Assembly: GCA_031401035.1 (NCBI GenBank)
Contig: JANNRA010000150.1
Location: forward strand, 1-64,000
Direction of reading: 5' to 3'
DNA length: 64,000 nt
Origin: JANNRA01 sp031401035
GTDB taxonomy: Bacteria > Desulfobacterota > Binatia > HRBIN30 > CADEER01
Program-made: the position numbers and the translations under genes
Notes under the pieces: generated by a model
What the model saw: the letters and a program-made list of their open reading frames with translations, nothing else
Told to the model about the DNA's origin: nothing
The model's database searches: none
Shown: positions 8,355 through 19,170 of the stretch, piece by piece
Layout: each line of letters starts with the position of its first letter
How positions within the stretch are numbered: position 1 is the first letter of the stretch

Positions 8355-9145
8355 CAGTCCTTCTCGATCAACAGGCTCTGTACCGCCCGCCCGATCGGCC
8401 CCTGCTCGTCGTACAGGCGGCTCTCCGCCATGCCCACCCCGATCGCTTCCGGCCGCGTCACCGCCTCCAGACACACCCACTCGCCGATCGGATAGCGATG
8501 CAGGTAGATGGTCAGGTCCGGATTGATGAAGCGATACCCGTCCATGCGGTTCAGCACCCAGCTGATGCCGTTGCCGAAATCCGCCGCCGCCGCGACGCGG
8601 CAGAGCGGCGAGACGGCCTCGCCGGCGACGAGCGGCACGCGCAGGCGGATCCAGTCCACCGCCGGGCCGGGCGCGGCAAACCCGCCGACGACGAAGCGGT
8701 GCTCCACCGCGTCGCTATGGAAGGCGCGGACGCTGGCGACGCCGCTCCACGGCGCCAGGCTGGCGCTGCCGCTGTCCGGTCCCGGCGGCGGTGCCAGGAG
8801 CTCCACGTCGGCCGGCATCGGCACCGCGACGCGGCGTAGGCGCAGCGCCGTGCAACGCGCCACTTCGCTCTCGCCGTGCCACAGCGCCGCTTCGACAAGC
8901 TGGACCTTGCGGCCGGGTCGGATGACGCGCGTCCGCACCTGCAGCGGCGCCAGCGGCACCGGGCGCAGCAGCTCGATCGTCAATCGTGCCACATGCATCG
9001 CCGCGCCGCCCTCCGCCTGCTCGACACAGCGCGCCAGCAGCGCCGCCGGCGCCCCGCCGTGTTGGGCGTCCGGCGACCAGGGCCCACGGGCCAGCTCGCC
9101 GGGCACGAAGCGCTCAGCGGCGCGGCTGAAGATCGCCTCGGTCAT
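8354..9145 (-). CDS. Acyl-CoA thioesterase family protein (double hotdog)
   Basis: This 263-aa protein has the TesB-like double-hotdog layout. The first domain has QHGGAPAALLARCVEQ, then LTIELLRPVPLAPL and TRVIRPGRKVQLVEAALW. The second repeats the fold around WVLNRMDGYRFINPDLTIYLHRYP and GMAESRLYDEQGPIGRAVQSL, with the C-terminal Asp/Gln pattern. Members hydrolyse acyl-CoA thioesters. Related proteins are common next to fatty-acid and steroid genes in actinobacterial-type operons. Its stop overlaps the start of the aldo/keto reductase. Confidence 0.87.
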   Translation of the reverse strand: MTEAIFSRAAERFVPGELARGPWSPDAQHGGAPAALLARCVEQAEGGAAMHVARLTIELLRPVPLAPLQVRTRVIRPGRKVQLVEAALWHGESEVARCTALRLRRVAVPMPADVELLAPPPGPDSGSASLAPWSGVASVRAFHSDAVEHRFVVGGFAAPGPAVDWIRLRVPLVAGEAVSPLCRVAAAADFGNGISWVLNRMDGYRFINPDLTIYLHRYPIGEWVCLEAVTRPEAIGVGMAESRLYDEQGPIGRAVQSLLIEKD

Positions 9146-9160
9146 GCGCGCCGTGCGCGC

Positions 9161-9364
9161 TCAGCGGCCGCGCCCGAAGAGGTAGTACAATACGGCGCTG
9201 CCGACGATGGCGGCGGCGCCGCCGCCGAACCACTCCCAGAGGTGATGCGGCGCGCCGTCGGTGCTGACGTAGGCGTTGATCCAGGCACCGGCGAAGAGCA
9301 GCCCGAGGATCAGGAGGGCGGCGATGACCAGGGTGCCGTATTCGGGAGACCCGCGATCCGTCAT
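9161..9364 (-). CDS. Small two-helix membrane protein (67 aa)
   Basis: The product has two hydrophobic stretches, LVIAALLILGLLFAGAWI and a C-terminal GGAAAIVGSAVLYYLFG, separated by a short polar loop (YVSTDGAPHHLWEW). It ends in basic residues (GRGR). No family was recognised. It lies between the thioesterase and a small exported protein on the same strand, with gaps of 15 and 18 bases, which supports its being translated. Confidence 0.6.
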   Translation of the reverse strand: MTDRGSPEYGTLVIAALLILGLLFAGAWINAYVSTDGAPHHLWEWFGGGAAAIVGSAVLYYLFGRGR

Positions 9365-9382
9365 GCCGCCCTCCGCCTTGTC

Positions 9383-9664
9383 TCAGTTGTTCTCGTTCTC
9401 GTTCTCGCGCACCGCTTCGCGCGGCACAACGAGCGTGCAGTTGGCCAGATCGGCCGAGCACTTGGCGACGTTCTGCTTGCACGCGTCGTCGATGCACTGC
9501 ACCGCCGCGCGCTTCATCAGATCGGCGCTGGCCTTGGTCTCCATGGTCACCTTGAGCCCTTCGGCGAGATACACCGGCAGGGTCCACTTGAAGGCGTCGG
9601 CCGCCGCGGCTGCCCCCGCGACCAACAACACGCCCGCCAGCACTGTGCGTCTGATCATCGACAT
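9383..9664 (-). CDS. Small exported protein (93 aa)
   Basis: The start at 9664 (MSMIRRTVLAGVLLVAGAAA) is preceded by AGAGGGGG about eight bases upstream and gives a clear signal peptide with cleavage near AAAADA. The mature part has four cysteines (QCIDDACKQNVAKC and NCTLVVP) and ends in a run of Glu-Asn repeats (ENENENN). No family was recognised. Cys spacing suggests two disulfides in the periplasm. It is the first gene of a possible run with the 67-aa membrane protein. Confidence 0.65.
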   Translation of the reverse strand: MSMIRRTVLAGVLLVAGAAAAADAFKWTLPVYLAEGLKVTMETKASADLMKRAAVQCIDDACKQNVAKCSADLANCTLVVPREAVRENENENN

Positions 9665-9764
9665 TGGAGCCCCCTCTGGTTGGATGGTTGCCGGCAGGCT
9701 GTAGTGCGCTGGCGGTAGGGCCGTCAATGGCCCCGTCCGGTGGGTGGTCGGTGCCGCGCCCGCC

Positions 9765-10502
9765 TCAGGCGGGGCGTTCGGCACAGGCGAGCAGCGCCAG
9801 GCCGCCGAAGCGCGCCAGGAAATCGAGCCGGCGCGCCACCGGAACGAAGGCATTGAACAGCCGCGCCGAGCGCACGTCGAGGCGGCGGGCGCGCAGCAGC
9901 TTGGCGGACACGATCCAGCCGGGAATGGCGAGGGGGTTGAAGTTGCGCAGCGCGACGATGCGCAGACCCGCCTGCGTCAGGCGCGCGGAGAGTCCCGCCC
10001 GGTCGTAGCGGCGGAAGTGGCCGTAGGTCTGGTCGAGGCTGCCGAACAGCGCCGGGTAGTTCGGCACCTGTAGGACCAACCGGCCGCCGGGCGGCAGCAG
10101 GTCGCGCAGACCGGCGAGCACCGCGGCGTCGTCCTCGAGATGCTCGAGGACGTTGAGGCAGACGATGGTGTCGACGGGACGGACGACCGCGTAGGGTCGC
10201 TGCATCAGATCGAGCAGTTGGAAGGCGACGGTGGGCCGCGTCGCGAAGCGCGCCCGCAGGTGGGCCAGGTAGGCGGGGTGGTGGTCGGAGAGGATGACCG
10301 GCGTCCCGCGTTCGACCAGATAGCGCGACACCACGCCGACGCCGCTGCCGACCTCGAGCAGCGACTGCCCGAGATAGGGCGCGATGAGCTCGTAGGCCCA
10401 GGCGTAGTTACGCTCCATGGCCCCCTCGAGCATGAGCAGCTCGTCGATGAGCACCTGATCGGTGGCCGCGATCGGCACGGCGGGCTGGGCGTCGGTCGAC
10501 AT
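9765..10502 (-). CDS. Class I SAM-dependent methyltransferase
   Basis: The 245-aa protein has the Rossmann SAM motif LLEVGSGVGVVSRYL and the acidic ILSDHHPAYL. VDTIVCLNVLEHLED is motif II/III, followed by LRDLLPPGGRLVLQVPN. The post-motif region (GSLDQTYGHFRRYDRAGL) is typical of methyltransferase type 11/12 proteins found in polysaccharide and glycolipid clusters. It is 18 bases downstream of a second methyltransferase gene and a YfhO-type membrane protein on the same strand, so a cell-surface glycan role is likely but unproven. Confidence 0.88.
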   Translation of the reverse strand: MSTDAQPAVPIAATDQVLIDELLMLEGAMERNYAWAYELIAPYLGQSLLEVGSGVGVVSRYLVERGTPVILSDHHPAYLAHLRARFATRPTVAFQLLDLMQRPYAVVRPVDTIVCLNVLEHLEDDAAVLAGLRDLLPPGGRLVLQVPNYPALFGSLDQTYGHFRRYDRAGLSARLTQAGLRIVALRNFNPLAIPGWIVSAKLLRARRLDVRSARLFNAFVPVARRLDFLARFGGLALLACAERPA

Positions 10503-10520
10503 TGTGGCGTCAGACTGGCG

Positions 10521-11459
10521 TCAGGTGCGGCGGCGCGCGAAGACGATCATCTTGGTCAACGGGTTGAGGTAGATCTGCATGGAACCGAGGCCGACGGCGA
10601 TGACGGCGCGGCGCAGGGCGCCGAAGAGCGGCTCGTTGTACAGCGTAAGGCGGTCGAGCAGGAAGGCCAGGTCGAAGGTGTGGCCGATCGAACGGATCGA
10701 CAGCACCTCGAAGCCGTGCTTCGCCAGGACGTCGCGCATGGTCTGCCGACCGAAGAAGAACAGGTGCTCGCGGGTGCGCCGGAAGTCCTCCAACCGTTTG
10801 CCGATCAGGCGCGAGGTCCAGCTCTCCGCGTCGACGGTCGAGAGCACCAGGACGCCGTGCGGCGCCAGCCCTTCGCGCAGGCGATCGAGGGCGCTGAAGG
10901 GATCGCGCAGGTGTTCGATGACGTCGAACAGCACCGCCGCGTCGAGCCCGCCGGGCGCCAGATCGGCGCGCTCGAGCGCGCCGCTGGCGATGGGAAAGGC
11001 GTACTTGCGGCGGAGCCGCTCGACGGCGTGCGGGTTGAACTCGAGGCCGCTGACGTCGAAGTTCTCCTCGAACGCGACGTCGAGGAAGTAGCCGAAGCCG
11101 CACCCGACCTCGAGCAGGCGCGGTCGGCGGGCGCCGACCGGCGGCAGCAGGTGCGTGATCTCGCGCGCGATGTCCGCATACTGCGGCTGCTTGTTGAAGC
11201 GCTCGGAGACGTAGTCGGCGTAGCCGAACAGGGCGTCGTTGCCGCCGCCCAGGAACTGCTCGTTCTGGAAGTACGTCTCGCCGTACACGGCGCGCGTCTC
11301 CTCCTCGCTCGGCAGCGGGTGGATGAAGAGCAGCCCGCAGCCGACGCAACGCAGGATCTGCTGGGCGCCGAAGTCGTAGCGCGACGTGCTGCGCTCGCTG
11401 CCGCAACTGGCGCAGCGCGGCGGCACCGCGGACGGCAGGGGGACGGTGGTCGCGGTCAT
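10521..11459 (-). CDS. Zinc-ribbon plus SAM methyltransferase (type 11/12)
   Basis: This 312-aa protein begins with a zinc-ribbon-like segment, CASCGSERS then LRCVGCGLLF. The SAM domain follows: LLEVGCGFGYFLDVA, VSGLEFNPHAVE, and AVLFDVIEHLRDPFSAL with GLAPHGVLVLST. The architecture is common among bacterial sugar or lipid methyltransferases. The ATG at 11459 overlaps the stop of the membrane protein gene in an ATGA, indicating translational coupling. The C-terminus has a hydrophobic segment and ends in RRRT. Confidence 0.88.
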   Translation of the reverse strand: MTATTVPLPSAVPPRCASCGSERSTSRYDFGAQQILRCVGCGLLFIHPLPSEEETRAVYGETYFQNEQFLGGGNDALFGYADYVSERFNKQPQYADIAREITHLLPPVGARRPRLLEVGCGFGYFLDVAFEENFDVSGLEFNPHAVERLRRKYAFPIASGALERADLAPGGLDAAVLFDVIEHLRDPFSALDRLREGLAPHGVLVLSTVDAESWTSRLIGKRLEDFRRTREHLFFFGRQTMRDVLAKHGFEVLSIRSIGHTFDLAFLLDRLTLYNEPLFGALRRAVIAVGLGSMQIYLNPLTKMIVFARRRT

Positions 11460-13723
11460 AAAGGTGACGGGCCTGGCGGTGACGGCTCCGCGTGAGGTCG
11501 GCTGCGCACCCAGACCAGCACAATCAGCAGGGCGGTCGCCAGCGAAACGAGCCCGCCGACGCGCAGACTGGGCGGGCGGTAGCGGAACACCACCTGGCTG
11601 CGTCCGGCGGGCACGGCGACGAGGCGGAAGGCGTGATTGGCGCGCAGGATCTCGGTAGCGGTGCCGTTCACCTGCGCGCTCCAGCCGGGCGCATACTGAT
11701 CGGCCAGGTACAGATAGCCGGGGGCGTCGGCCGAGACGGCGACCGTCACTTCCTGCGGCTCGTTGCCGACGATCGACGCCGTCCCGGTGCCGTCGCCGCC
11801 GCCGCCCGTCCACGCCGTCGCGTCGGCGACGCCCACCAGGGCCAGCGCGCGCGGATCGACGCGCCCCTCGGCCAGCATCGGCAGGACCAACGCGTCGGGC
11901 ACGCGCGCCAGACTGGGCACGTAGAAGGCGCGCGGCAGCGCACTGGGGTTGGTGTAGACGCGCAGGGCGCCGGCCTCGAAAAGCAGCCGCACCGAGTCGC
12001 GCAGCACCTCGCGCGTGCGGTCGACGTCGCGGTGGACGACGATGTAGCGAGCCGCCGTCAGGTCGAACAGGCGCCGATTGAACGTCGGCGGCATCAGCCC
12101 TTCGTAGAAACGGTACCAGTCGTAGACCGAGGTCATGGGCCGCCCGAGCCGCATGTAGGTGAAGTACTGCGCGTAGCGCAGCGCGGCCTGCGGCTCGTAG
12201 TCGAAGATCGCCGGCAGGCGGAAGAGCGTGGCGCTCTTGGCGATGAGCGCCCAATCGACGTCCATGCCGACCTGTTTGCCGATGAGAAAGACCCGATCGT
12301 TCGGCGTCAGCATGCCGCGCACGCTCGCCAACACCGCCGCCTCACCGCCGTAGATGTCGCCGACGCGGTGGTTGAGGAACGGCGTCGCGCCGACCAGCAG
12401 CCCGTTGCCGCCGAGCACCAGGGCGACGACCAACCCGGCCAGCGCGAGCAGCGGCCGCCGACTCCAGGCCCCCGCGGCGGCGACGGCGGCGGCGACCGCC
12501 GCCAGCATGCCGATCTCCGCCTCGGTGACGCCGTCGGGCGAGACCCACCAGAACAGCCCGCTGCCCGCCGCGACGGCGGCCACGGAGGCCACCAGGGCGA
12601 GGCCGCGATGGCGTTGATCGCCGCGCGTGACCGCCTCGACGCCGAGTCCGGCGAGCATCGCCAGGGCGAAGCTGGTGACCCACAGAAAGCGATCGGGGCC
12701 GCGGAACGCGCTCCCCATCGGCAGGCGTTGGTAGAGCGCGAACAGCGGCGTCGCGTCGCCGACCGCGAGGGCGACGTAGAGGATGCAGATGAGGATGTAA
12801 AAGATCGCCAGGCGGCGCGTGGCGGCGTGCAGCAGGCCGAGGACGGCGACGGAGGCCAGGGCCGGCGTGAGAATCATGCCCGGATACAAGAAGCGCGCCG
12901 CCATCGTCTCACGGACGGCGACGAGATCGACGCCGGCGCCGATCTCGTCCGGTCGCAACGGCAGCGTCCGCACCGAGTCGCGCGCCACCTCGAGCGACGG
13001 CCACAGCTGCACCGCCGCCAGCAGGACCGGCAGGATCATCCCCAGACCGAGCAGGGCGAGCACGCCGGCCGGGCCCGGCACGCGGGCCGTCGCGAACTGC
13101 CAGACGACCCGCATGGCGATGACCTGATAGGTGAAGAGGTTGATCTGCGGAAAGCCCGGCAGCAACTGCAGCGTCAACACGACGCCGAGCAGGATGGCGG
13201 AGCGCGCGGTGGGGAGGCGCAGCAGGCGTTCGACGCCCGCCAGCGCCGCCGGCATCCAGGCGTACGCACCGATGTGCATCGGGCTCCAGGACGCCATCAT
13301 GAGCGCCGTGCCGCCGAGTTCGAACGCCAGCGCGGCGGCCAGCGCCGACGAGGCGGACCACCCCATCTCGCGTCCGAGCCACCAGGCGCCCGCGCCGGCG
13401 ATGCTCAGGTTCAGCACGATGCTGGCCAGCAACGCCGGCTCGCGCGGCAGCACCGCGAAGACCAGGTTCACCGGGTAGAGCAACCCGGTGACGCTGAAGG
13501 CGAAGAACGGCTGCCCGCAGTTCTGGTACGGGTTCCACAGCAGGCCGGTGCCGCGCTGCAGGCTCTCCACTGCGTAGCGCGCGTTGGGATAGAAATACGC
13601 GTAGATATCGAAGGCGGCGAGGCCGGCGCCCTGCTCGGCGCCGGGTTGGATGACCGCCAGCGCGTAGTACGCCGCCGCGGCGATCACCGCGGCGGCGCAC
13701 AGTACGGTGCTGACGCGACGCAT
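11456..13723 (-). CDS. YfhO-family polytopic membrane protein (putative GT-C-like)
   Basis: The 755-aa protein has an N-terminal membrane anchor, then FDIYAYFYPNARYAVESL and GLLWNPYQNCGQPFFA, the typical early loop of YfhO-like proteins. About ten more hydrophobic segments follow up to about residue 430, and a C-terminal periplasmic domain includes GYLYLADQYAPGWSAQVNG. A final transmembrane helix (GGLVSLATALLIVLVWV) ends the protein. YfhO relatives glycosylate lipoteichoic acid or other surface polymers from lipid-linked sugars; substrate here is unknown. It heads a run with two methyltransferases. Confidence 0.82.
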   Translation of the reverse strand: MRRVSTVLCAAAVIAAAAYYALAVIQPGAEQGAGLAAFDIYAYFYPNARYAVESLQRGTGLLWNPYQNCGQPFFAFSVTGLLYPVNLVFAVLPREPALLASIVLNLSIAGAGAWWLGREMGWSASSALAAALAFELGGTALMMASWSPMHIGAYAWMPAALAGVERLLRLPTARSAILLGVVLTLQLLPGFPQINLFTYQVIAMRVVWQFATARVPGPAGVLALLGLGMILPVLLAAVQLWPSLEVARDSVRTLPLRPDEIGAGVDLVAVRETMAARFLYPGMILTPALASVAVLGLLHAATRRLAIFYILICILYVALAVGDATPLFALYQRLPMGSAFRGPDRFLWVTSFALAMLAGLGVEAVTRGDQRHRGLALVASVAAVAAGSGLFWWVSPDGVTEAEIGMLAAVAAAVAAAGAWSRRPLLALAGLVVALVLGGNGLLVGATPFLNHRVGDIYGGEAAVLASVRGMLTPNDRVFLIGKQVGMDVDWALIAKSATLFRLPAIFDYEPQAALRYAQYFTYMRLGRPMTSVYDWYRFYEGLMPPTFNRRLFDLTAARYIVVHRDVDRTREVLRDSVRLLFEAGALRVYTNPSALPRAFYVPSLARVPDALVLPMLAEGRVDPRALALVGVADATAWTGGGGDGTGTASIVGNEPQEVTVAVSADAPGYLYLADQYAPGWSAQVNGTATEILRANHAFRLVAVPAGRSQVVFRYRPPSLRVGGLVSLATALLIVLVWVRSRPHAEPSPPGPSPL

Positions 13724-13845
13724 CAGTGCGCTGGACTCGCCGCCGCATCGGCCGCGCTGCCCGGCCAGCGGACGGTGTGTTTCGTCGCACGCATGTGGGC
13801 TGGCCTACCATCCCCACGGGGCCCCTGCTAAGGGTCCGCGATCGC

Positions 13846-15563
<1,718 letters not shown>

Positions 15564-15567
<4 letters not shown>

Positions 15568-16340
15568 GCATGTTGTCGCTGCTCGGTGCCCCGCAGGGGC
15601 AGATGAAGGCGCGGCTGATCTTCGCGCTCGACGTCGCCTCGGTGCAGGAGGCGCTGGCGTTGGTCGACCTGCTGCGCGACGAGGTCGGCATGTTCAAGGT
15701 CGGCAAGCAGCTCTTCCTGCACGCCGGGCCGGAGATCATTCGCCAGATCAAGGCGCGCGGCGCCGAGGTCTTCCTCGACCTCAAGTTCCACGACATCCCG
15801 CGCACCGTCGCCAAGGCGAGCGCCGAGGCAACGCGGCTCGGCGTGCGCCTGCTCGACCTGCACGCCTCGGGCAGTGTCGCGATGATGAAGCAGACCATCG
15901 CCGAGGTGAACAAGATCTCGCGCACCGAGCATCTGGTGCGGCCGAAGCTGCTGGCGGTGACGGTGCTGACCAGCCTCACCCAGGACGACATGAAGCATAT
16001 CGGCGTGCGCAGCGGCGTCGAATCGCAGGTGGTGCGCCTCGCCCGCCTGGCGCGCGAGGCGGGCATGGACGGCGTCGTCGCCTCGCCGCTCGAAGTGGCG
16101 CGCATCCGTAAGGAGTGCGGCCGCCGCTTCCTCATCGTCACCCCCGGCATCCGCCCGCCGAAGGGCGCGCTCGACGACCAGAAGCGCGTCATGACGCCCG
16201 AGGCGGCGATACGCGCCGGCGCCAACTATCTCGTCGTCGGTAGCCCGATCCGCGACGCCGCCGACCCGGCCGCCGCCGCGCGCGCCATCGTCGAGGCGAT
16301 GGATCGTGGCGCCGGCATCGCCGCGACGCGGCGCGCCTGA
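15564..16340 (+). CDS. pyrF: Orotidine 5'-phosphate decarboxylase
   Basis: The 258-aa product catalyses the last step of UMP synthesis. It carries LIFALDVASVQEAL, then FKVGKQLFLHAGPEI, and the catalytic region VFLDLKFHDIPRTV with the conserved Asp-x-Lys-x2-Asp. Phosphate-binding residues are in VTPGIRP and YLVVGSPI near the C-terminus. It begins inside the proS stop (ATGA) and is probably translationally coupled. Pairing of pyrF with proS is a local arrangement; no other pyrimidine gene is present. Confidence 0.96.
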
Positions 16341-16349
16341 GCGGCGCAC

Positions 16350-16397
16350 GGTCCCCCGCGAGGGCGCCGCGTCGCGGCGCCGCAGCCAGCGGGGACC
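16350..16397. terminator. Nested hairpin between convergent genes
   Basis: An outer stem (GGTCCCC at 16350-16356 with GGGGACC at 16391-16397) encloses a perfect inner 8-bp stem (GGCGCCGC 16363-16370 and GCGGCGCC 16374-16381, loop GTC). It separates pyrF from the convergent F420-type gene. No T-run follows, so termination is inferred from position and fold. Confidence 0.5.
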
Positions 16398-16412
16398 CGC
16401 TCCGCACGGCGC

Positions 16413-16826
16413 TCAGCGCGGCCGCAGCAGCACGACGGGAATGTTGCGCGTGGTGCCCGACTGGTACTCGTCGTAGCCGGGCCATTGTGCCGTCATGATC
16501 GGCCAGACGCGCGCCTTGTCCGCGGCCGTCCCGGTGCGCGCGGTGACGGGAATGACGTCGCCGCGCACCTGGATCTTCGCCTCGGGGTTGGCGACCAGAT
16601 TCAGGTACCACGCCGGGTTGGTCGGCGCGCCGCCCTTCGACGCCACGATCACGTAGTCGGCGCCATCGCGCCCGTAGATGAGCGGCAGCTTGCGCGTCTC
16701 GCCGGACTTGCGGCCGGCAGTGTGCAGGATTAGGCAGCTCGTCCCGTTCCAGTCGTGGCCGACCGCGCCAGCGGTCGCTTCGTATTGGCGGACGTGCTCG
16801 TCTCCGAACAGGCTGTAGTCAGGCAT
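16413..16826 (-). CDS. DDN-type nitroreductase-like, F420-dependent oxidoreductase
   Basis: This 137-aa protein matches the deazaflavin-dependent nitroreductase (DDN/Rv3547) family: LILHTAGRKSGETRKLPLIYG, VIVASKGGAPTNPAWYLNLVANP, and YDEYQSGTTRNIPVVLLRP. Members bind F420H2 and reduce quinones or nitro compounds at the inner face of the membrane. Presence of this family implies that the host makes F420, although no biosynthesis gene lies in the window. It is divergent from the PaaI gene at 16942. Confidence 0.9.
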   Translation of the reverse strand: MPDYSLFGDEHVRQYEATAGAVGHDWNGTSCLILHTAGRKSGETRKLPLIYGRDGADYVIVASKGGAPTNPAWYLNLVANPEAKIQVRGDVIPVTARTGTAADKARVWPIMTAQWPGYDEYQSGTTRNIPVVLLRPR

Positions 16827-16941
16827 GCAGTGGAACGTGCCATGTTCGTGCTCGCTTGGCGACCCCGACCCTCAGGCGCGCCAGGGGTCGACGTCGGGCG
16901 CGGGCTGGAGACCGGCCGTCCGATATGGTGAATCCCCTCGC

Positions 16942-17364
16942 ATGACCGACGATCGCGTTACGCGACTCAACGACTTCGGACGGAGCCGGCTGCCGGGGAT
17001 GCTCGGTCTGGAGATCCTCACCTGCACGGCGCAGGAGGTGACCGGGCGCATCCCCGTCAGCGCGCCGCTCATCGCCGGCACGGGCTTCCTCTGGGCGCCG
17101 GTGGTGATCGCGCTGGCCGACACGCTGTGCGCCTACGGCGCCGGCGAGGCGCGGCCGCCGGAGGCGCGCAGCTTCACGACGGTGGAGCTGAAGACGAACT
17201 TTCTCGGCACGGTGGCGGAGGGCGGTGCCATCTTCGGGCGCGCCACGCCGGCGCACCTGGGACGCACCACACAGGTGTGGGACGCGACGATCAGCGACGA
17301 GGGGAACGGACGTACGATCGCGCTGTTCCGCTGCACGCAGCTGGTGCTGTACGCGAAGGGATGA
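16942..17364 (+). CDS. PaaI-family acyl-CoA thioesterase
   Basis: The product from ATG 16942 is 140 aa, the usual length of single hotdog thioesterases. Recognisable parts are GRIPVSAPLIAGTGFLWAPV, VIALADTLCAYG (helix with catalytic Asp), FTTVELKTNFLGTVAEGG and GRTTQVWDATISDEGNGRTI, ending in LFRCTQLVLY. The frame remains open upstream to 16825, but ATG 16942 begins at the family N-terminus. It likely cleaves aromatic or medium-chain acyl-CoAs. It ends 23 bases from the convergent nuoN. Confidence 0.85.
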   Translation: MTDDRVTRLNDFGRSRLPGMLGLEILTCTAQEVTGRIPVSAPLIAGTGFLWAPVVIALADTLCAYGAGEARPPEARSFTTVELKTNFLGTVAEGGAIFGRATPAHLGRTTQVWDATISDEGNGRTIALFRCTQLVLYAKG

Positions 17365-17387
17365 GGTCGGGAGGGCGCTGCGCGGGG

Positions 17388-18836
17388 TCAACTCAACGAG
17401 CGGAACGCTTCGGTGGCGAGGGTGAGCACCCACTGCGGGAAGAGGCCGAGCAGGATGGTCATGACGCTGGTGAAGAGCAGTGTCGCGGTCAGATACGGGC
17501 GATCCGTCGTGCCCTGCACCTCGCCGCTGTCCTCGCCCATGTACATCTGCATCAGCACGGCCAGGTAGTAGTAGATCGACACGACGCTGTTCAGCGCCGC
17601 GATCACGACCAGCCATACGTAGCCCTGCTCGATCGCCGCGCTGAACAGGAAGAACTTGCCGGTGAAGCCGGCGAAGAGCGGAATGCCGCCAAGCGAGAGC
17701 ATGAAGACGGTCATGCAAAAGCCGAGAAACGGATAGCGGAAGCCGAGGCCGGCGTAGTCGGTGAGCTCCTCGTTCGGCGCGCCGCGGCGGCCGACGGCGA
17801 TGACGACCGAGAAGGCGCCGAGCGTCATCATGGCGTAGGCGAGGGTGCCGTAGAGCACCGCGGCGCCGCCCTGGGTGCTGGCGGCGACCAGGCCGACGAG
17901 CAGATAGCCGGCATGGGCGATGCTCGAGTAGGCGAGCATGCGCTTGATGTTGTGCTGCTGGATCGCGGCGGCATTGCCGAGCGTCATGCTGAGGACGGCG
18001 AGCAGCCAGACGATGCCGCTCCAATCGGCCGCCAGGCCCCCCAGCGCGTACATGAAGACGCGCGCGAAGGCGGCGAAGGCGGCGGCCTTGACGCCGACCG
18101 CCATCAGCGCCGTCACCGAGGTCGGCGCGCCCTCGTAAACGTCCGGGGCCCAGGAGTGGAACGGCACCGCGGCGACCTTGAAGCCGAATCCGATCAGCAA
18201 CAGCCCGGCGGCGGCGAGCGCCATCGGCCGCTGCTCGGCCGAGATGCGCGTCAGTTGCGAGGCGATCGGATCGAGCAGGGTGGTGCCGAAGGTGCCGAAG
18301 GCCAGGGCGATGCCGAAGAGCAGGAAGCCGGAGGCGAAGGCGCCGAGCAGGAAGTACTTCAGCGCCGCTTCCGACGAGCGCAGCTCCGGGCGCCAGATGC
18401 CCGCCAGCACGTAGACCGCCACCGACATCAGCTCGAGGCCGAGGAAGAGCACGATGAGGTCGTTGGCCTGCGCCATGACCATCATGCCGAGCACCGCCAG
18501 CAGCAGCATGACGTAGTACTCGCCGCTCTCCAGGCCGATCGTCGTCAGGTAATCCATCGACATCAGCAGGGTCAGGATGCCGGTGAGGCAGATGACGACG
18601 TTGAAGAAGATGGCGAAGCGGTCGAGGACGTAGCTGCCGCCGAATCCCCCGGCGTCGGCCGTCCACAGCAGCGCCGAGGCGAGGCCGGCAACGCCGAGGC
18701 CGACGATGCCGAGCCAGCCGAGACCTTCGCGATCCGGTCCCTCCATGAAGAGGTCCGCCACCAGCACCACCAGCGCCGTCACGGTGAGGATCAGACCGGG
18801 CAGCAGGGCGAGCCAGGAGATGTCGGTCAGGATCAT
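17388..18836 (-). CDS. nuoN: NADH-quinone oxidoreductase subunit N
   Basis: The 482-aa protein is an antiporter-like membrane subunit of respiratory complex I, with about 14 transmembrane helices. Key features are LGLELMSVAVYVLAG (conserved Glu) and FKVAAVPFHSWAPDVYEGAPT (conserved Lys and the proton-channel motif). NIKRMLAYSSIAHAGYLL and LSLGGIPLFAGFTGKF complete the family signature. It is the last gene of the nuo run. The preceding gene is nuoK; nuoL and nuoM, normally between them, are absent here. Confidence 0.96.
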   Translation of the reverse strand: MILTDISWLALLPGLILTVTALVVLVADLFMEGPDREGLGWLGIVGLGVAGLASALLWTADAGGFGGSYVLDRFAIFFNVVICLTGILTLLMSMDYLTTIGLESGEYYVMLLLAVLGMMVMAQANDLIVLFLGLELMSVAVYVLAGIWRPELRSSEAALKYFLLGAFASGFLLFGIALAFGTFGTTLLDPIASQLTRISAEQRPMALAAAGLLLIGFGFKVAAVPFHSWAPDVYEGAPTSVTALMAVGVKAAAFAAFARVFMYALGGLAADWSGIVWLLAVLSMTLGNAAAIQQHNIKRMLAYSSIAHAGYLLVGLVAASTQGGAAVLYGTLAYAMMTLGAFSVVIAVGRRGAPNEELTDYAGLGFRYPFLGFCMTVFMLSLGGIPLFAGFTGKFFLFSAAIEQGYVWLVVIAALNSVVSIYYYLAVLMQMYMGEDSGEVQGTTDRPYLTATLLFTSVMTILLGLFPQWVLTLATEAFRSLS

Positions 18837-18858
18837 CGAGGAGGTCGTGGGCGCGGGC

Positions 18859-19170
18859 TTACCAGCGCAGCAGGCGCAGGTCGTCGGCGTTGACGGTCTG
18901 GCGATGTCGGAAGACGGCGATGATGATCGCCAGCCCGACGGCCGCCTCCGCGGCGGCGACGGTCATGACGAAGAAGACGATCACCTGCCCGTCGACGGAG
19001 ACAAGTTGGCGGGCGAACGCCACGAAGGCCAGATTCGCCGCGTTGAGCATCAGCTCGATGCACATGAACATGACGATGGCGTTGCGGCGCGTCAGCACGC
19101 CGAGGGCGCCGATGCTGAACAACGCGGCACTGAGGGCGAGGTAATACCCGATCGGCGCGGCGGCGGTCAT
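18859..19170 (-). CDS. nuoK: NADH-quinone oxidoreductase subunit K
   Basis: This 103-aa protein has three transmembrane helices with the family Glu residues in FMCIELMLNAANLAF and VAAAEAAVGLAIIIAVFRH. These belong to the proton pathway of complex I. ATG 19170 overlaps the nuoJ stop as ATGA. Length is normal. The gap of 22 bases to nuoN has no room for nuoL or nuoM. Confidence 0.96.
   Translation of the reverse strand: MTAAAPIGYYLALSAALFSIGALGVLTRRNAIVMFMCIELMLNAANLAFVAFARQLVSVDGQVIVFFVMTVAAAEAAVGLAIIIAVFRHRQTVNADDLRLLRW

Noticed and set aside
11492..13831. Long plus-strand frame opposite the YfhO-type gene
   Set aside because: Composition is Arg/Gln/His-rich with no domain, and the opposite strand encodes a membrane protein with clear helices.
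17127..18893. Long plus-strand frame opposite nuoN
   Set aside because: Low-complexity Glu/His/Arg-rich translation, no motif; nuoN is unambiguous.
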